Shown: positions 9,987-19,065 of the stretch, in pieces
Layout of the letters: each line of letters starts with the position of its first letter
Position numbering within the stretch: position 1 is the first letter of the stretch
Assembly: GCF_014946725.1 (NCBI RefSeq)
Contig: NZ_JACFXY010000003.1
Span: forward strand, 124,001 to 188,000
Length of the DNA: 64,000 nucleotides
Reading direction: 5' to 3'
Source of the DNA: Mixta mediterraneensis
Lineage (GTDB): Bacteria > Pseudomonadota > Gammaproteobacteria > Enterobacterales > Enterobacteriaceae
Notes under the pieces: generated by a model
What the model was told of the DNA's origin: nothing
The model's database searches: none
What the model saw: only the letters and a program-made list of their open reading frames with translations
Translations under genes and position numbers: made by a program

Positions 9987-11550
9987 AGGGCACCTCACAC
10001 TGCATGATGTCGTCCTCGTCCAGCGGACAGATAAGATCGCCTTCCACCGGATCAACGCGCCCCTCCCCGAGATAACGCAGCAGATGCATACGGCGGGTGA
10101 TACCCCCCTGGTTTACCCAGTACTGACGGGCAACGGCCGGGCCGTGAGACAACCAGAGCTGCATCAGTCGGGCATCCGTCCGGACCACCTCGGCAATGGC
10201 CGTGCGACCGGTTACGCCGCGGCTGACGATGCGGCCGGTCAGCGGCACCGTTTTCTGGCAGTGAGGGCAGCCCTCGTGATTACGGAAGAAAAGTTTGCTT
10301 GTGTCGCACACCTCCCCTACGGTGCAGTATTTTTCCAGGCGCGTGCGGGTTTCGCCGTCAAGCTCAGGCGCTTTCACCTGCCAGGGAATACGGCATTTTT
10401 CACACAGCAGCGGCACCAGACGCTGGCCTATCAGGCCAGTAATGAGTGCGGCATCCGCCAGAAGGTGGCGGTCAATGCCGAAGTGCTCCATACGGCGCAG
10501 GGAACCGATGGGGCTCTGGGTATGAAGGGTCGAGAACAGCGCATGGCCGGTTTCACTGGCGTAAATGGCGGCGATCAGGGAATACAGGTCACGCATTTCG
10601 CCGTTCAGGATGGCATCCGGAACGAGACGCAGCGCGGAGGCGTTGGCGTTACTCCAGGCGCGGCTGATGGCCTCCGGCGAGTTGTCAGCTGGCATGACGG
10701 GGGTCTGGATGGCGCCGGGGATACGTCCCTCCGGCGGGTTTTCCAGCGTCAGCAGGCGCTTTTTTCCCCCGGTCAGTTTCAGCCATATATCGCTGAACAC
10801 ACGCAGCGTGGCGCTTTTGCCGGAACCGGTAGGCCCGGTCAGCAGCACCATGCCTTCCGGCAGGCGCAGGATCTGCATAATGAGCTTTATCTGCTCCGGC
10901 AGAAAACCCAGCTGCGGCAGCCCGGGAATATTATCGCCGTCATCAGGAATGAGTCGCATGACCACAATAAGCCCGTCTGGCGTGGGGCGGTGTTCATAGC
11001 GGGCGCCATACAGACCGGCACGGCGGGCAAACTTCGCATCGATGCGTCCTGACTGCTCGCGGCCAGCAAAAAATGACTGCTCGCGTACGTCGCACATGGA
11101 AAGATAGGAGGTGGAGGCCAGCGTCATTCCCTCCACATCTTTCACTTCATCCACCACTTCCAGTTCGCCGTGAATGCGCAGCTGGACGATACTGAGCTTA
11201 CGGTCGGCGCTGATTTCAATATGGATATCAGACGCACTGAACTCGTTCCCCAGTCTCATATAGCTGATGACTTTATCCTGCGACACGCTGATATCACGGC
11301 TGTTGAGGTCAGCCTCATTGACGCTCTGAGAAAGGGCCAGCCCCTGACGCTCTGCCACTTCGCGCCGGCGGTTCAGCTCGCTCAGCGCCACAAACTCGGT
11401 TTTTGCCGTCGGATACTCGCGGGTGACATCCATCACCCAGCGCTGTATGGCCGGTTCTTTTCGCCGGTTACCGTCGATAAGCAGCGTCACGCCACCGGAC
11501 GGATGCTGTTCGGCAAACACAAAATCCATAATATCTTTATCGGGCGTCAT
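9976..11550 (-). CDS. pilQ: PilQ pilus-assembly ATPase (GspE/VirB11 superfamily)
   Basis: 524 residues from ATG 11548-11550 with GAGG six bases upstream. A GTG at 11583 is an alternative start inside pilP and is less likely. Walker A is GMVLLTGPTGSGKSATLRV (about residue 240). The Asp-box region lies near ILNGEMRDLYSLIAAIYASETGHALFSTLHT. A four-cysteine zinc motif (CEKCRIPW and CPHCQ) follows. It powers polymerisation of PilS. There is no separate retraction ATPase in the operon, which is normal for R64-type thin pili. Confidence 0.92.
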   Translation of the reverse strand: MTPDKDIMDFVFAEQHPSGGVTLLIDGNRRKEPAIQRWVMDVTREYPTAKTEFVALSELNRRREVAERQGLALSQSVNEADLNSRDISVSQDKVISYMRLGNEFSASDIHIEISADRKLSIVQLRIHGELEVVDEVKDVEGMTLASTSYLSMCDVREQSFFAGREQSGRIDAKFARRAGLYGARYEHRPTPDGLIVVMRLIPDDGDNIPGLPQLGFLPEQIKLIMQILRLPEGMVLLTGPTGSGKSATLRVFSDIWLKLTGGKKRLLTLENPPEGRIPGAIQTPVMPADNSPEAISRAWSNANASALRLVPDAILNGEMRDLYSLIAAIYASETGHALFSTLHTQSPIGSLRRMEHFGIDRHLLADAALITGLIGQRLVPLLCEKCRIPWQVKAPELDGETRTRLEKYCTVGEVCDTSKLFFRNHEGCPHCQKTVPLTGRIVSRGVTGRTAIAEVVRTDARLMQLWLSHGPAVARQYWVNQGGITRRMHLLRYLGEGRVDPVEGDLICPLDEDDIMQCEVPYVG

Positions 11551-11557
11551 CGTGGCC

Positions 11558-12055
11558 TCAGAAGGAGAGTTCAGAATCGTCACTGAGGCGCACGAGCGTG
11601 GACGTGACCTCCGTGACCCGTTTTGAAGTGCCGGGGATCTGGTCGCCTTTTACCACCTCGGTTACACCACCGTCCGGCAGCACAATGCGGGCGCACAGCT
11701 GTGTGCCGCGACCGTAAATCTCCTGCAGGCGTACACTGCCGGCACGCTTCTCCGTGACAGACGTCGCGGCCGGTTGTGATTGGGCCGGTTGTGTCATGAG
11801 CGGTGCTGAGGGTTGCAGGGATGTCGCCAGATAATTACGGTCGGTACTCTGCCCGGACTGGCTTTCACGCAGCTGCTGTTCCAGACGGGCTGTCTGGACT
11901 TTCTGCTCCAGAATCAGGTTGCTGGCCTGAGCGGCTTCCAGCTCCCCGAGGGTAACGTTTGGTGGCAGTACATCACCGGTGGTGGCTGACAGCGCGGGCC
12001 CGCTGAGCAGAACGGACAGCAGCAGCCCCGTCCGGGCGGGATTAATTCTGCGCAT
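11558..12055 (-). CDS. pilP: PilP pilus-assembly protein
   Basis: 165 residues. A signal peptide (PARTGLLLSVLLSGPALSA) is followed by a coiled-coil-prone segment (LGELEAAQASNLILEQKVQTARLEQQLRE, split by the predicted turn) and a C-terminal PilP-like beta domain (LQEIYGRGTQLCARIVLPDGGVTEVVKGDQIPG...VTSTLVRLSDDSELSF). It probably links the secretin PilN to the inner-membrane PilO. Its start overlaps the pilO stop by 14 bases, and 7 bases separate it from pilQ. Confidence 0.85.
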   Translation of the reverse strand: MRRINPARTGLLLSVLLSGPALSATTGDVLPPNVTLGELEAAQASNLILEQKVQTARLEQQLRESQSGQSTDRNYLATSLQPSAPLMTQPAQSQPAATSVTEKRAGSVRLQEIYGRGTQLCARIVLPDGGVTEVVKGDQIPGTSKRVTEVTSTLVRLSDDSELSF

Positions 12056-13322
12056 AAATGCTCCCCTTCATGGTGTATCCGAACTGCCCCTGCGGGCTCA
12101 TGGTGATGGACACGCTGGTCAGGCGAAGCCCGGTGGCATTAAAATCCTGCAGCAGGCGCTCAGGCTGCAGACGTGAGCTGACGGAGAAGGTAAATTCCCG
12201 CCAGTCCTGTACGGGCGTGTTTTTTTCCTGACCCGGGGCGACTGCAGGCGGCTTCACCTCCGTGAATTTCACGTCCAGGTTGCGGCGCTGCAGGTGAGAG
12301 ATAAACCGCATCAGTTGCGCATCGGCACCGGGCAGTGCTTCATCGGTGTACTCACTGACGTTGTATTTACGGAATGGAATGAAAACATCGCCATTTTTTC
12401 CGCCTTCCTGCAGGTTAAAAACAGCCGCATGTCCCAGCAGTTCGCGGGCGCGGCGGGAGAAGTCTTCAACTGTTGAGCCGGGTGTGGCGACAAATCGCAG
12501 CCGCAGTCCTTCCGGCACACACTCACCATCGGTGAAACGCCAGCCGGCCACCGAGGCAAAGACCGGCTCGCGCGTCAGCCAGCAGTTGCTGAGCAGCACT
12601 GACACCGGAGGCTGGGAGGCCCACGGGTGCGGTGCACGGGCCGGGGCCACCGGTTTTTCCGGTGTCATCGCCATGCGCGCACGAAACGCTGCAGCGGCAG
12701 CAGCCTGTTCAGCCTTCTGCTGTACGGCGTCATACCAGTAAGCGCCGGAGGCGACGGTGACGGTCACTATGACGGCCGGCAGGATGAGTGACAGCGGTGT
12801 CCGGCGTTTTCGCAGGCGGCAGCGCTTCAGCTGCGCAGCACTCAGCCGGTCCGTCAGTGACGTGGCATCGAGTCCATCCTCTGCCGTGGCTGCACAGCGC
12901 AGGCCCGGCGCATCTGCATCGTTAAAGCGCAGAAAGTTCTGTGCTGCAGACTCAATGAATGCCCTTGAGCCGGTCACATCACCCATCACGGAGAGCTGAC
13001 CACCACTGGCGGCAAAGAACACCCACAGGTCTTCATCCCGGCTCAGACGGTAAATGCCCCAGGCATTACCGCCCTCGGACAGCTGAAAGGCCACGGCAAG
13101 GGCATAAAGGCGGTGGCGCACACGTCCCGGGGAGACTACACCCGCCATTGATGAGTTTCCTCTGCCGGCCATCACGCAGTGGGTGTCCGGCGAGGCCTTG
13201 CTACGCAGACGGACCATGAATACGCTCCGCTGCGGTACCCAGTGAAGACCGGCCATCCAGTCCCGCCGGTGGTGGGTGATACGAATACCGGTGCGGCGCG
13301 CTGTTTTTTTCTGTGATGACAT
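12042..13322 (-). CDS. pilO: PilO pilus-assembly membrane protein
   Basis: 426 residues, typical of R64-type PilO. A cytoplasmic N-terminal half is followed by a single membrane span (LSLILPAVIVTVTVASGAYWY, near residue 190) and a periplasmic C-terminal part. Two Cys (LSNCWLTREP and DGECVPEGL) may form a disulphide. It belongs to the inner-membrane subcomplex between the platform and the outer-membrane secretin. It overlaps pilP and is separated from pilN by only two bases. Confidence 0.87.
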   Translation of the reverse strand: MSSQKKTARRTGIRITHHRRDWMAGLHWVPQRSVFMVRLRSKASPDTHCVMAGRGNSSMAGVVSPGRVRHRLYALAVAFQLSEGGNAWGIYRLSRDEDLWVFFAASGGQLSVMGDVTGSRAFIESAAQNFLRFNDADAPGLRCAATAEDGLDATSLTDRLSAAQLKRCRLRKRRTPLSLILPAVIVTVTVASGAYWYDAVQQKAEQAAAAAAFRARMAMTPEKPVAPARAPHPWASQPPVSVLLSNCWLTREPVFASVAGWRFTDGECVPEGLRLRFVATPGSTVEDFSRRARELLGHAAVFNLQEGGKNGDVFIPFRKYNVSEYTDEALPGADAQLMRFISHLQRRNLDVKFTEVKPPAVAPGQEKNTPVQDWREFTFSVSSRLQPERLLQDFNATGLRLTSVSITMSPQGQFGYTMKGSIYAQN

Positions 13323-13324
13323 AG

Positions 13325-14998
13325 TTACCTCAGCAGAACAGGGGTGATCATGATGACGAGCGTGGTACGGCCGCGCGTGCCTGTCTGACCGCCGCCCAGA
13401 ATAAAGTTGCCCGGCGTGAACGTCCCCTGCTTATCCGCCGAGACGTTCTGCTGTTCAGAACCGGTCAGCACCAGCGTCTGGCCGGAACGCAGGTTGACCT
13501 TGCGGGCGAGCCCTTCGGTAGAGGTGTCTGCTGTATCATTGCGGGTATTACCGTCCCGGCTGATAAAGCTTTTGATATCCGGCGGGCTGGTATAACTGAA
13601 GGCAAACTGCAGCTGCACATCACCGTTTTCCTGAATGAAGGGCAACATTGTCATGAACAGACCGGTGGTGACGTTGGTCGTGGTCATCGTTGACGTCACC
13701 CCCACGTTGGCGGTGGCCGTCGAACTGGAGCTGGTCAGCATTCCAGTGGATTTGGAGAGCTGATAGGCCACCGGCGTCAGGTTGGCGGTCGGGTCGGTCT
13801 GGTTCAGCGCCATGCTGACGTTACCCTGCTCAGACAGGGCATGAATCAGCAGGCTGGAGCCGGAGAATTTAGCGGCATTGCCGCTGGCCGTATCAAGAAT
13901 GGAGATACCGGCGCTGGCGGCGGATGAGGAGGCGTTCGCCATTGATCCGGTCAGGCTGGCACCCACGTTCTGCAGCGATTTATAGACCAGCCCCCAGTCC
14001 AGCCCCATCTGCTCGTTACGCGTCTGGTTGACGCTGACAATCTGGATATTAAGCTGGACCTGTCGGCTCAGAACCTTGTTCTGGTATTCGATATAGCGAC
14101 CGATACGATTCAGAACATCGGGTGTATCCGTTACGCTGAGCGTACCGGTGGCAGACGACAGCCAGAACCGGCCGGATTTTGGCGTCACCATCTGCTCAAC
14201 CGTTTTTTTGATGTCATCGTACAGGTCGCTGTTCATTCCATAGTCGGTCTTCTGGTTCGAGCTGATGTCGCCGGTTGTCCCCCCGGACGTACCGCCACCG
14301 CTGCCGAGCTGGTTACCGGAGCCGGAGTTGATGGAGGCACTGCTGTTTACTTTCGTATTAAGGATGACGAGCTGAAAAGTACGCGTATCCTGCTGGTAGA
14401 AATACACGCCGCTGCTGTCGCTGCGCCATGACAATCCCAGACCACTCGCTGCCATATCCAGCAGCCCGCGGATATCGCCCTGATATTTCAGGCCCCGGAT
14501 AAGCGATGGGGCCTGCTGAGACGAGACCGCCTGCGCAGCTGTGGTGCCCATCTGTGACAGGGGCACGCGTCCGTTATCATCCGGTGCCGGCAGATTACCG
14601 CTCATCTGTGAAGTCACCACGCTGCCGGTGGAAACGCTGCTCAGAGCGGCAAAGGCATCCGGTGTGATGGATACACGTACGCCGCAGAGTGCAGTGATAC
14701 GCTGCCCCAGCTCAGGCAGCGAAATACCCTCCGGACGGTTAATGGTTATCTGGCAGGCGGGCAGGTTCTTCTCATCCGGCGTGGAGATGACCGGCGTGAC
14801 AGGCTGCAGGTTCACCCAGGGTTTATCGGACCAGACAACGGTGGGCTGAGTCAGGGTCTGGCGACTCTGCAGCACCCGCTGAGCGGTATCGGCCTGCCCC
14901 GTGGCCTCCTTATCCATTTTGCTGATTTCATTCAGCGAACATGATGACAGCACAAGCGCGGCGGCCAGCGCTGTCAGGCAGAAAGGTAAACGCGGCAT
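13325..14998 (-). CDS. pilN: PilN outer-membrane secretin lipoprotein
   Basis: 557 residues from ATG 14996-14998 with GGGAG upstream; an upstream in-frame start would be non-canonical. The lipoprotein signal is ALAAALVLSSCS (lipobox LSSC). Periplasmic N-domains occur near QITINRPEGISLPELGQRI. The C-terminal secretin domain includes the typical VNLRSGQTLVLTGSEQQ block and ends with a beta strand (RTTLVIMITPVLLR). It forms the pore for the thin pilus. A Gly/Ser-rich linker (SGSGNQLGSGGGTSGGTTG) lies near residue 240. Gene intact. Confidence 0.92.
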   Translation of the reverse strand: MPRLPFCLTALAAALVLSSCSLNEISKMDKEATGQADTAQRVLQSRQTLTQPTVVWSDKPWVNLQPVTPVISTPDEKNLPACQITINRPEGISLPELGQRITALCGVRVSITPDAFAALSSVSTGSVVTSQMSGNLPAPDDNGRVPLSQMGTTAAQAVSSQQAPSLIRGLKYQGDIRGLLDMAASGLGLSWRSDSSGVYFYQQDTRTFQLVILNTKVNSSASINSGSGNQLGSGGGTSGGTTGDISSNQKTDYGMNSDLYDDIKKTVEQMVTPKSGRFWLSSATGTLSVTDTPDVLNRIGRYIEYQNKVLSRQVQLNIQIVSVNQTRNEQMGLDWGLVYKSLQNVGASLTGSMANASSSAASAGISILDTASGNAAKFSGSSLLIHALSEQGNVSMALNQTDPTANLTPVAYQLSKSTGMLTSSSSTATANVGVTSTMTTTNVTTGLFMTMLPFIQENGDVQLQFAFSYTSPPDIKSFISRDGNTRNDTADTSTEGLARKVNLRSGQTLVLTGSEQQNVSADKQGTFTPGNFILGGGQTGTRGRTTLVIMITPVLLR

Positions 14999-15017
14999 CC
15001 GCAGCTCCCTGATGAGG

Positions 15018-15461
15018 TTAGTTGAGGTAAACAATGCTGCCCTCCGTCACGCCGGACGGCAGGGGCAGGTTCATATCAGTGCCATCCGCCATCCGCAGCC
15101 GCCCGCCGCTTACAGTCAGCGCCAGCGCCGAGGTCACGGACTGCGTCAGCAGTGCCGCAAACACGCCATCGGTGGCGGGCACCCAGACCCAGAGGCGTCC
15201 CCCCTGAATCACGGTCTGAATACGGCTGTCAGGCACAGGGATGATGCCGGCCTGTGCAGGTGACACCGTGCCGTCAGCCACCGTCCGGCCGTGGCGCCAG
15301 TTGTTCACCGCATCTGCGGTGCGCAGCATGTCGGTGGCAAGCTGGTCAGGCAGAGTCTGCTGCAGCGACAGCCGGACGTGTTCAGAGGAGTGACGCTGCG
15401 CATCACCGGCCATCAGCGCAATAACCAGACAGAAAACAAATATGGGCAGCGCATAGCCCAT
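15018..15461 (-). CDS. pilM: PilM pilus-assembly protein
   Basis: 147 residues: one N-terminal hydrophobic helix (ALPIFVFCLVIALMAG) and a periplasmic domain resembling R64/SPI-7 PilM. It is unrelated to the actin-like PilM of type IVa systems. Its role in the envelope part of the thin-pilus machine is known only from the family. It sits one base after pilL and 19 bases before pilN. Confidence 0.8.
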   Translation of the reverse strand: MGYALPIFVFCLVIALMAGDAQRHSSEHVRLSLQQTLPDQLATDMLRTADAVNNWRHGRTVADGTVSPAQAGIIPVPDSRIQTVIQGGRLWVWVPATDGVFAALLTQSVTSALALTVSGGRLRMADGTDMNLPLPSGVTEGSIVYLN

Positions 15462-15462
15462 A

Positions 15463-16749
15463 TCAGTGTCCTCCGCCCGCGGGGGTATCGCTCACCGAAA
15501 TCAGGCACTGAATGCGGTTGGCTTCGGCAAACAGAGGTTTTTCCGCTTTTCGGTAGAGGTCAAAGACCTGTACCAGGACGGATTCGAAGTTGCCGTGAAA
15601 CACCAGAGGTGCATCAATGCGGTAATCCAGTGATACCGGCCAGATGACCACCCAGTTCCCGCCATTGCTGCACGTCGCCTTTGATGCCCAACCGGTCAGG
15701 GTCTCTTTCAGCGTGGACCCCGGCTCGGCCCGCCACGTCTGGCCGACCGGGAGGGGGGTGACCGGCGTACCCGGTATATATGAAGTGGCTGTCTGACTGG
15801 AGACAGGTGGGGCCGGCGGCAGTGAAGTGACGGGACGGACGGGCACAGTCTGGCGGGCAGTGTTCACTGTAGTCGGCTGTACAGTAACGGGATGAACTGC
15901 AGTCACAGGGGTTTTCTGAGATGAGGCTGCTTTCGGTGCAGCTGCAGGTGGTGGCACCGGCGGGCTTCCGACTGGCGGCAACGCAGCAGATTTCTGAGCT
16001 GCCGGCGCCTTCGCCGTTGTCAGTACTGGTGACGGGACGGCCAGACTCTGCGGCTTAAGTACAGGTTTTTGCCCGGAGCCCTGGGTGTTGTTGATGCGCG
16101 TATCACCGGTAAAGGGATTACGCGGCACGGCATTGACTGTGCTGACTGCCCCTGCAGTCTGAGCTGGCTGTATGACAGGCGGGAGACTGACTGATGCATG
16201 CTGTGGCGCAAGTGTGACCGGAACCGCTAACGGTGCAGCGAAGCTGCGATACGGGTCCCGCAGTTCAAAGCAGATTTCGCGGTTAACTTCATCCACCTTC
16301 AGTCGCCAGGCGGGTCCGGCCACAATCTGCAGGGCTTCACTTAGCCGGACCGGACCGATATCCCGCTGAACGGCCGGCAGTGGACGGCTGAGAAGTTCTG
16401 AAAATGCGGATGTTGTGGCTGAGCACAGTGAATAACCTGACTCCAGCAGCAGATAGCGAAAGCCTTCACCGACCGTGTTGACCAGCTGCGCTGGCATGCT
16501 GATATCGACAATCTGATTGAGCGGATCGCGCTGCGCATCGTCCGGGCGCGTGCTGACCAGCGTATAGCGATCGTACCTCACCACGTCGGGAGCACGGTTG
16601 CGGTAAATATCATCGAAGCGGGCGGGCTGCTGATAGCGGCCGGTTGCAAAGGGCGCGGGATCAGAAACCGCGCTGCTGCAGCCAGCCTGGATAACTGAAC
16701 AGGCGAGGAGGGCGGCGCCCGTTGTCACACGTCTGGAAGGTACTGCCAT
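15463..16749 (-). CDS. pilL: PilL lipoprotein, first gene of the thin-pilus operon
   Basis: 428 residues. The lipoprotein signal is GAALLACSVIQAGCSS (lipobox QAGC). An N-terminal PilL domain (YDRYTLVSTRPDDAQRDPL ... LLLESGYSLC) is followed by a long Pro/Ala/Thr-rich linker (about residues 165-310). The C-terminus is TcpQ/toxin-coregulated-pilus-like (GQTWRAEPGSTLKETLTGWA ... FDLYRKAEKPLFAEANRIQCLISVSD). SPI-7 and R64 begin their pil operons with this gene. No clear promoter was identified in the 230 bases upstream. Confidence 0.88.
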   Translation of the reverse strand: MAVPSRRVTTGAALLACSVIQAGCSSAVSDPAPFATGRYQQPARFDDIYRNRAPDVVRYDRYTLVSTRPDDAQRDPLNQIVDISMPAQLVNTVGEGFRYLLLESGYSLCSATTSAFSELLSRPLPAVQRDIGPVRLSEALQIVAGPAWRLKVDEVNREICFELRDPYRSFAAPLAVPVTLAPQHASVSLPPVIQPAQTAGAVSTVNAVPRNPFTGDTRINNTQGSGQKPVLKPQSLAVPSPVLTTAKAPAAQKSAALPPVGSPPVPPPAAAPKAASSQKTPVTAVHPVTVQPTTVNTARQTVPVRPVTSLPPAPPVSSQTATSYIPGTPVTPLPVGQTWRAEPGSTLKETLTGWASKATCSNGGNWVVIWPVSLDYRIDAPLVFHGNFESVLVQVFDLYRKAEKPLFAEANRIQCLISVSDTPAGGGH

Positions 16750-16979
16750 CAGGATTCACCCCAGGATTAGTCTTAGTCAGGAGTGCTATTCTGGCGGTGA
16801 AGAAAAAACGGACAACGTGAAACTCTGACTGCCAAATAAAGAAAAAAGCCGGGACTCCTGCCCGTTAAGGTTGTCAGAGCAGGGTTTACCGCCTACCGGA
16901 GGATCGGTAAAACAGGTGTGTATTTAAAATCGCCAAAAAAAACGCCCTCAGGCGCTTTGTGGTCAGAAATGATGACAGA
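16750..16979. other. intergenic region before pilL, with a probable terminator
   Basis: About 230 bases lie between the DUF29 gene and pilL. On the minus strand CGCC-TGAG-GGCG (16943-16954) followed by eight T residues makes a plausible intrinsic terminator just after the DUF29 gene. The pilL promoter should lie in the remaining sequence, but no convincing -35/-10 pair stands out. Confidence 0.5.
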
Positions 16980-17411
16980 TTATTCCGGGTAAAATTCCTG
17001 CGACAAAATCTGTCCCATATCCCAGATGCAATCCTCAGGAAAAACATCCAGCTGTGTTTCCTGTGCTGCAGAAGACACCGCATCGGCCCAGACTGCCGCA
17101 ATCCAGTCAGCATCAGCAAGCGCGGTTTTAAGACTGAGTGTTCCTTTGATATGGAGTGCCAGTGCTTTTCTTTGTTCTTTGATGGTTCGCCTCCAGCCTG
17201 AGCCACGATGGCCCGGCTGAAACTTCCATTTGAGAAGATGCGCCAGCAGAATGGCCATACGACGGGCGAGTTCACGCTTTTCACTTTTACCCACGCCCTC
17301 GATCTCCCCGGCGATATTAGCTATATCAATCTCAGAGAACCGACCGGCACGGAGTAAAGCCGCCTGCTCCTGAGCCCAGGCAACAATGTCAGCTTCATAT
17401 CGTGTGTTCAT
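16980..17411 (-). CDS. DUF29 family protein
   Basis: 143 residues matching the DUF29 pattern: an N-terminal YEADIVAWAQEQAALLRAGRF, the segment DIANIAGEIEGVGKSEKRELARRM, and helical bundles rich in Leu and His (LLAHLLKWKFQPG). The function of the family is unknown; it occurs mostly in cyanobacteria and on mobile DNA. It is a single gene between the toxin-antitoxin pair and pilL, with predicted terminators on both sides, so it is probably its own transcription unit and cargo of the element. Confidence 0.75.
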   Translation of the reverse strand: MNTRYEADIVAWAQEQAALLRAGRFSEIDIANIAGEIEGVGKSEKRELARRMAILLAHLLKWKFQPGHRGSGWRRTIKEQRKALALHIKGTLSLKTALADADWIAAVWADAVSSAAQETQLDVFPEDCIWDMGQILSQEFYPE

Positions 17412-17468
17412 GGTTGATCTCCAGTGACATTCCTGATTAATACGTTGTGCCAGAAGAACGATAAGAAA

Positions 17469-17488
17469 AACGCCGGAAAACCGGCGTT
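17469..17488 (-). terminator. intrinsic terminator of the tacAT-like operon
   Basis: On the minus strand AACGCCGG-TTTT-CCGGCG is followed by TTTTTCTT, about 50 bases after the acetyltransferase toxin stop codon. The stem is perfect and GC-rich. Confidence 0.75.
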
Positions 17489-17540
17489 TAATGTGATTTC
17501 AGCTCCGGGTGTTCAACAGATGACTACCAGCATGAAACCA

Positions 17541-18023
17541 TCATATTTTGTAGAATAGCGTGTTAGTTGCGACCGGTGACTGCACAAAGCCAAAGTATTC
17601 ATAGAACGCTTTAGCCTGCTCATTGATTGCATGCACCATGATAGCCTTGATGCCGACCTGATCCGCCAGATTCGATACACGCATCACAGCATCATTCAGC
17701 AACCATTTCCCGAAGTTATTGCCCTGAGTAGATACATCGACTGCAAGGCGGCCCAGCAAAACAACCGGTACGGGATCGGGCATATTCTGTCGCAGGCTAC
17801 GGCTCAAATCGACATGACTCACTGAGCCCGTCGCAATGGAATAATACCCCACCACACGCGCAGTACCTTCAGGACAGATGACGAATGTACGGGAAGCATT
17901 GAGATGCTGATTCTTCATCGCACGCCGGCGAAGCCAGTCATCAAGTACCTCATTCCCGCAATCGAACGAGTGAAGGACATGCTCTTCTGTCAGTAAAGCA
18001 GGCGCAGTGACATTTATTTCCAT
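17541..18023 (-). CDS. GNAT-family acetyltransferase toxin (TacT/AtaT-like)
   Basis: 160 residues. Known relatives acetylate the amino group of aminoacyl-tRNA and block translation. The family pattern is visible: FDCGNEVLDDWLRRRAMKNQ near the start, VVGYYSIATGSV in the core, and the acetyl-CoA loop after GRLAVDVSTQGNNFGKWLLNDA. The C-terminal AKAFYEYFGF contains the Tyr expected at the active site. The CoA loop is QGNNFG rather than the more usual QGxGxG, which may or may not affect activity. It overlaps the antitoxin gene by ten bases. Confidence 0.87.
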   Translation of the reverse strand: MEINVTAPALLTEEHVLHSFDCGNEVLDDWLRRRAMKNQHLNASRTFVICPEGTARVVGYYSIATGSVSHVDLSRSLRQNMPDPVPVVLLGRLAVDVSTQGNNFGKWLLNDAVMRVSNLADQVGIKAIMVHAINEQAKAFYEYFGFVQSPVATNTLFYKI

Positions 18024-18298
18024 TCAGGTTTTACATCCATCAGCCGCTGACGACCTTCAACATTCTGCACAGGGGCTTCGAGCTGCCTGATGAATTCCTG
18101 GTAACGGGCATCATCAAGAACGAACACGCGCTGGTCCAGAATAATGTTCTGGGCCTCATGCACAGCCCTTTCAACGATGAAATCAGTACGGTTTTTGTTA
18201 ACCAGACTCGCAGCATAATCAATCACTGCGCGTTCTTCATCCGTTGCACGGATATTGATTTGCTTATCTCGAACGGACTTACGGACAGTAGTTTGCAT
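18014..18298 (-). CDS. DUF1778-family (TacA-like) ribbon-helix-helix antitoxin
   Basis: 94 residues from ATG 18296-18298 with GGAGTAATT upstream. An upstream extension would run through the operator and lacks a ribosome binding site. The N-terminal ribbon-helix-helix is DKQINIRATDEERAVIDYAASLVNKNRTDFIVERA, and the C-terminal tail that neutralises the toxin is about residues 55-94. It probably autorepresses the operon through the repeats at 18312-18366. Confidence 0.88.
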   Translation of the reverse strand: MQTTVRKSVRDKQINIRATDEERAVIDYAASLVNKNRTDFIVERAVHEAQNIILDQRVFVLDDARYQEFIRQLEAPVQNVEGRQRLMDVKPEWK

Positions 18299-18311
18299 AA
18301 TTACTCCTGTT

Positions 18312-18366
18312 GGTAACAAATTGCTATACACGCATGATAGCCTGAATGGTAGCAAATTGCTATACA
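18312..18366. promoter_or_regulatory. paired operator repeats upstream of the toxin-antitoxin genes
   Basis: Two direct 19-bp copies of GGTARCAAATTGCTATACA (18312-18330 and 18348-18366) are spaced 36 bp apart centre to centre. The second contains the exact palindrome TAGCAAATTGCTA. They lie just upstream of the antitoxin start and fit binding sites for a ribbon-helix-helix antitoxin. Confidence 0.7.
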
Positions 18367-18441
18367 TAGTTTTCAGCTTAAGCTGAAAAAGAAAGCGCCA
18401 CACTGAACTGGCGCATGAGAGGGTATAATTATATGAATCCG

Positions 18442-18990
18442 TTAAGAAATTGCGTAAATGGCTTTCCGGCAAATGCCATACCCGTGCCCCAGAAACGGTA
18501 TGTCATCGTCAAAATCCATCGGTGGCTCATTCTGCGGATTTTGTGGCGCGGTCTGAGTCTGCTGCGGTTGCTGAGGCTGGCCCCAGCTACTCTGCTGACC
18601 TGACTGCGCATTATTTCCACTGGTGTTGGTGCTGTTGCTACGGCTACCGCCCAGCATCTGCATTGTTCCGTTAACGCCCACAACGATTTCGGTTGTCCAG
18701 CGGTCAGTACCACTGTTATCCGTCCACTTGCGGGTGCGCAACTGACCTTCGATATATACCTGTGAACCCTTACGCAGATATTCACCGGCAACCTCAGCCA
18801 GCTTGCCAAACAGCACGACACGATGCCATTCGGTATTTTCACGGTTTTCACCGCTTTGTTTATCACGCCATGATTCTGATGTGGCCAGACTTAATCCGGT
18901 CACAGCTTTACCATTTGGCGTATAGCGTACTTCGGGGTCCTGGCCTAAGTTGCCGACAAGAATGACTTTGTTGACGCCGCGTGCGGACAT
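18442..18990 (-). CDS. ssb: single-stranded DNA-binding protein of the integrative element
   Basis: 182 residues. The N-terminal OB fold (residues 1-112) includes [18 protein letters not shown] and [22 protein letters not shown] Gln/Asn-rich linker and the acidic motif [11 protein letters not shown] follow. After the acidic motif the protein continues for about 16 residues ([16 protein letters not shown]), as I recall for some plasmid and ICE-borne SSBs, so it is not the chromosomal ssb. It probably protects single strands during element replication or transfer with the nearby topB. It follows the DUF3577 gene on the same strand. Confidence 0.9.
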   Translation of the reverse strand: MSARGVNKVILVGNLGQDPEVRYTPNGKAVTGLSLATSESWRDKQSGENRENTEWHRVVLFGKLAEVAGEYLRKGSQVYIEGQLRTRKWTDNSGTDRWTTEIVVGVNGTMQMLGGSRSNSTNTSGNNAQSGQQSSWGQPQQPQQTQTAPQNPQNEPPMDFDDDIPFLGHGYGICRKAIYAIS

Positions 18991-19065
18991 AATGATTTCC
19001 TCTTAAGAATGGGGTTGAGAGGAGCACATCCACCGGGATGTGTTCCGGTGGTGTGTCCGTGGCGC

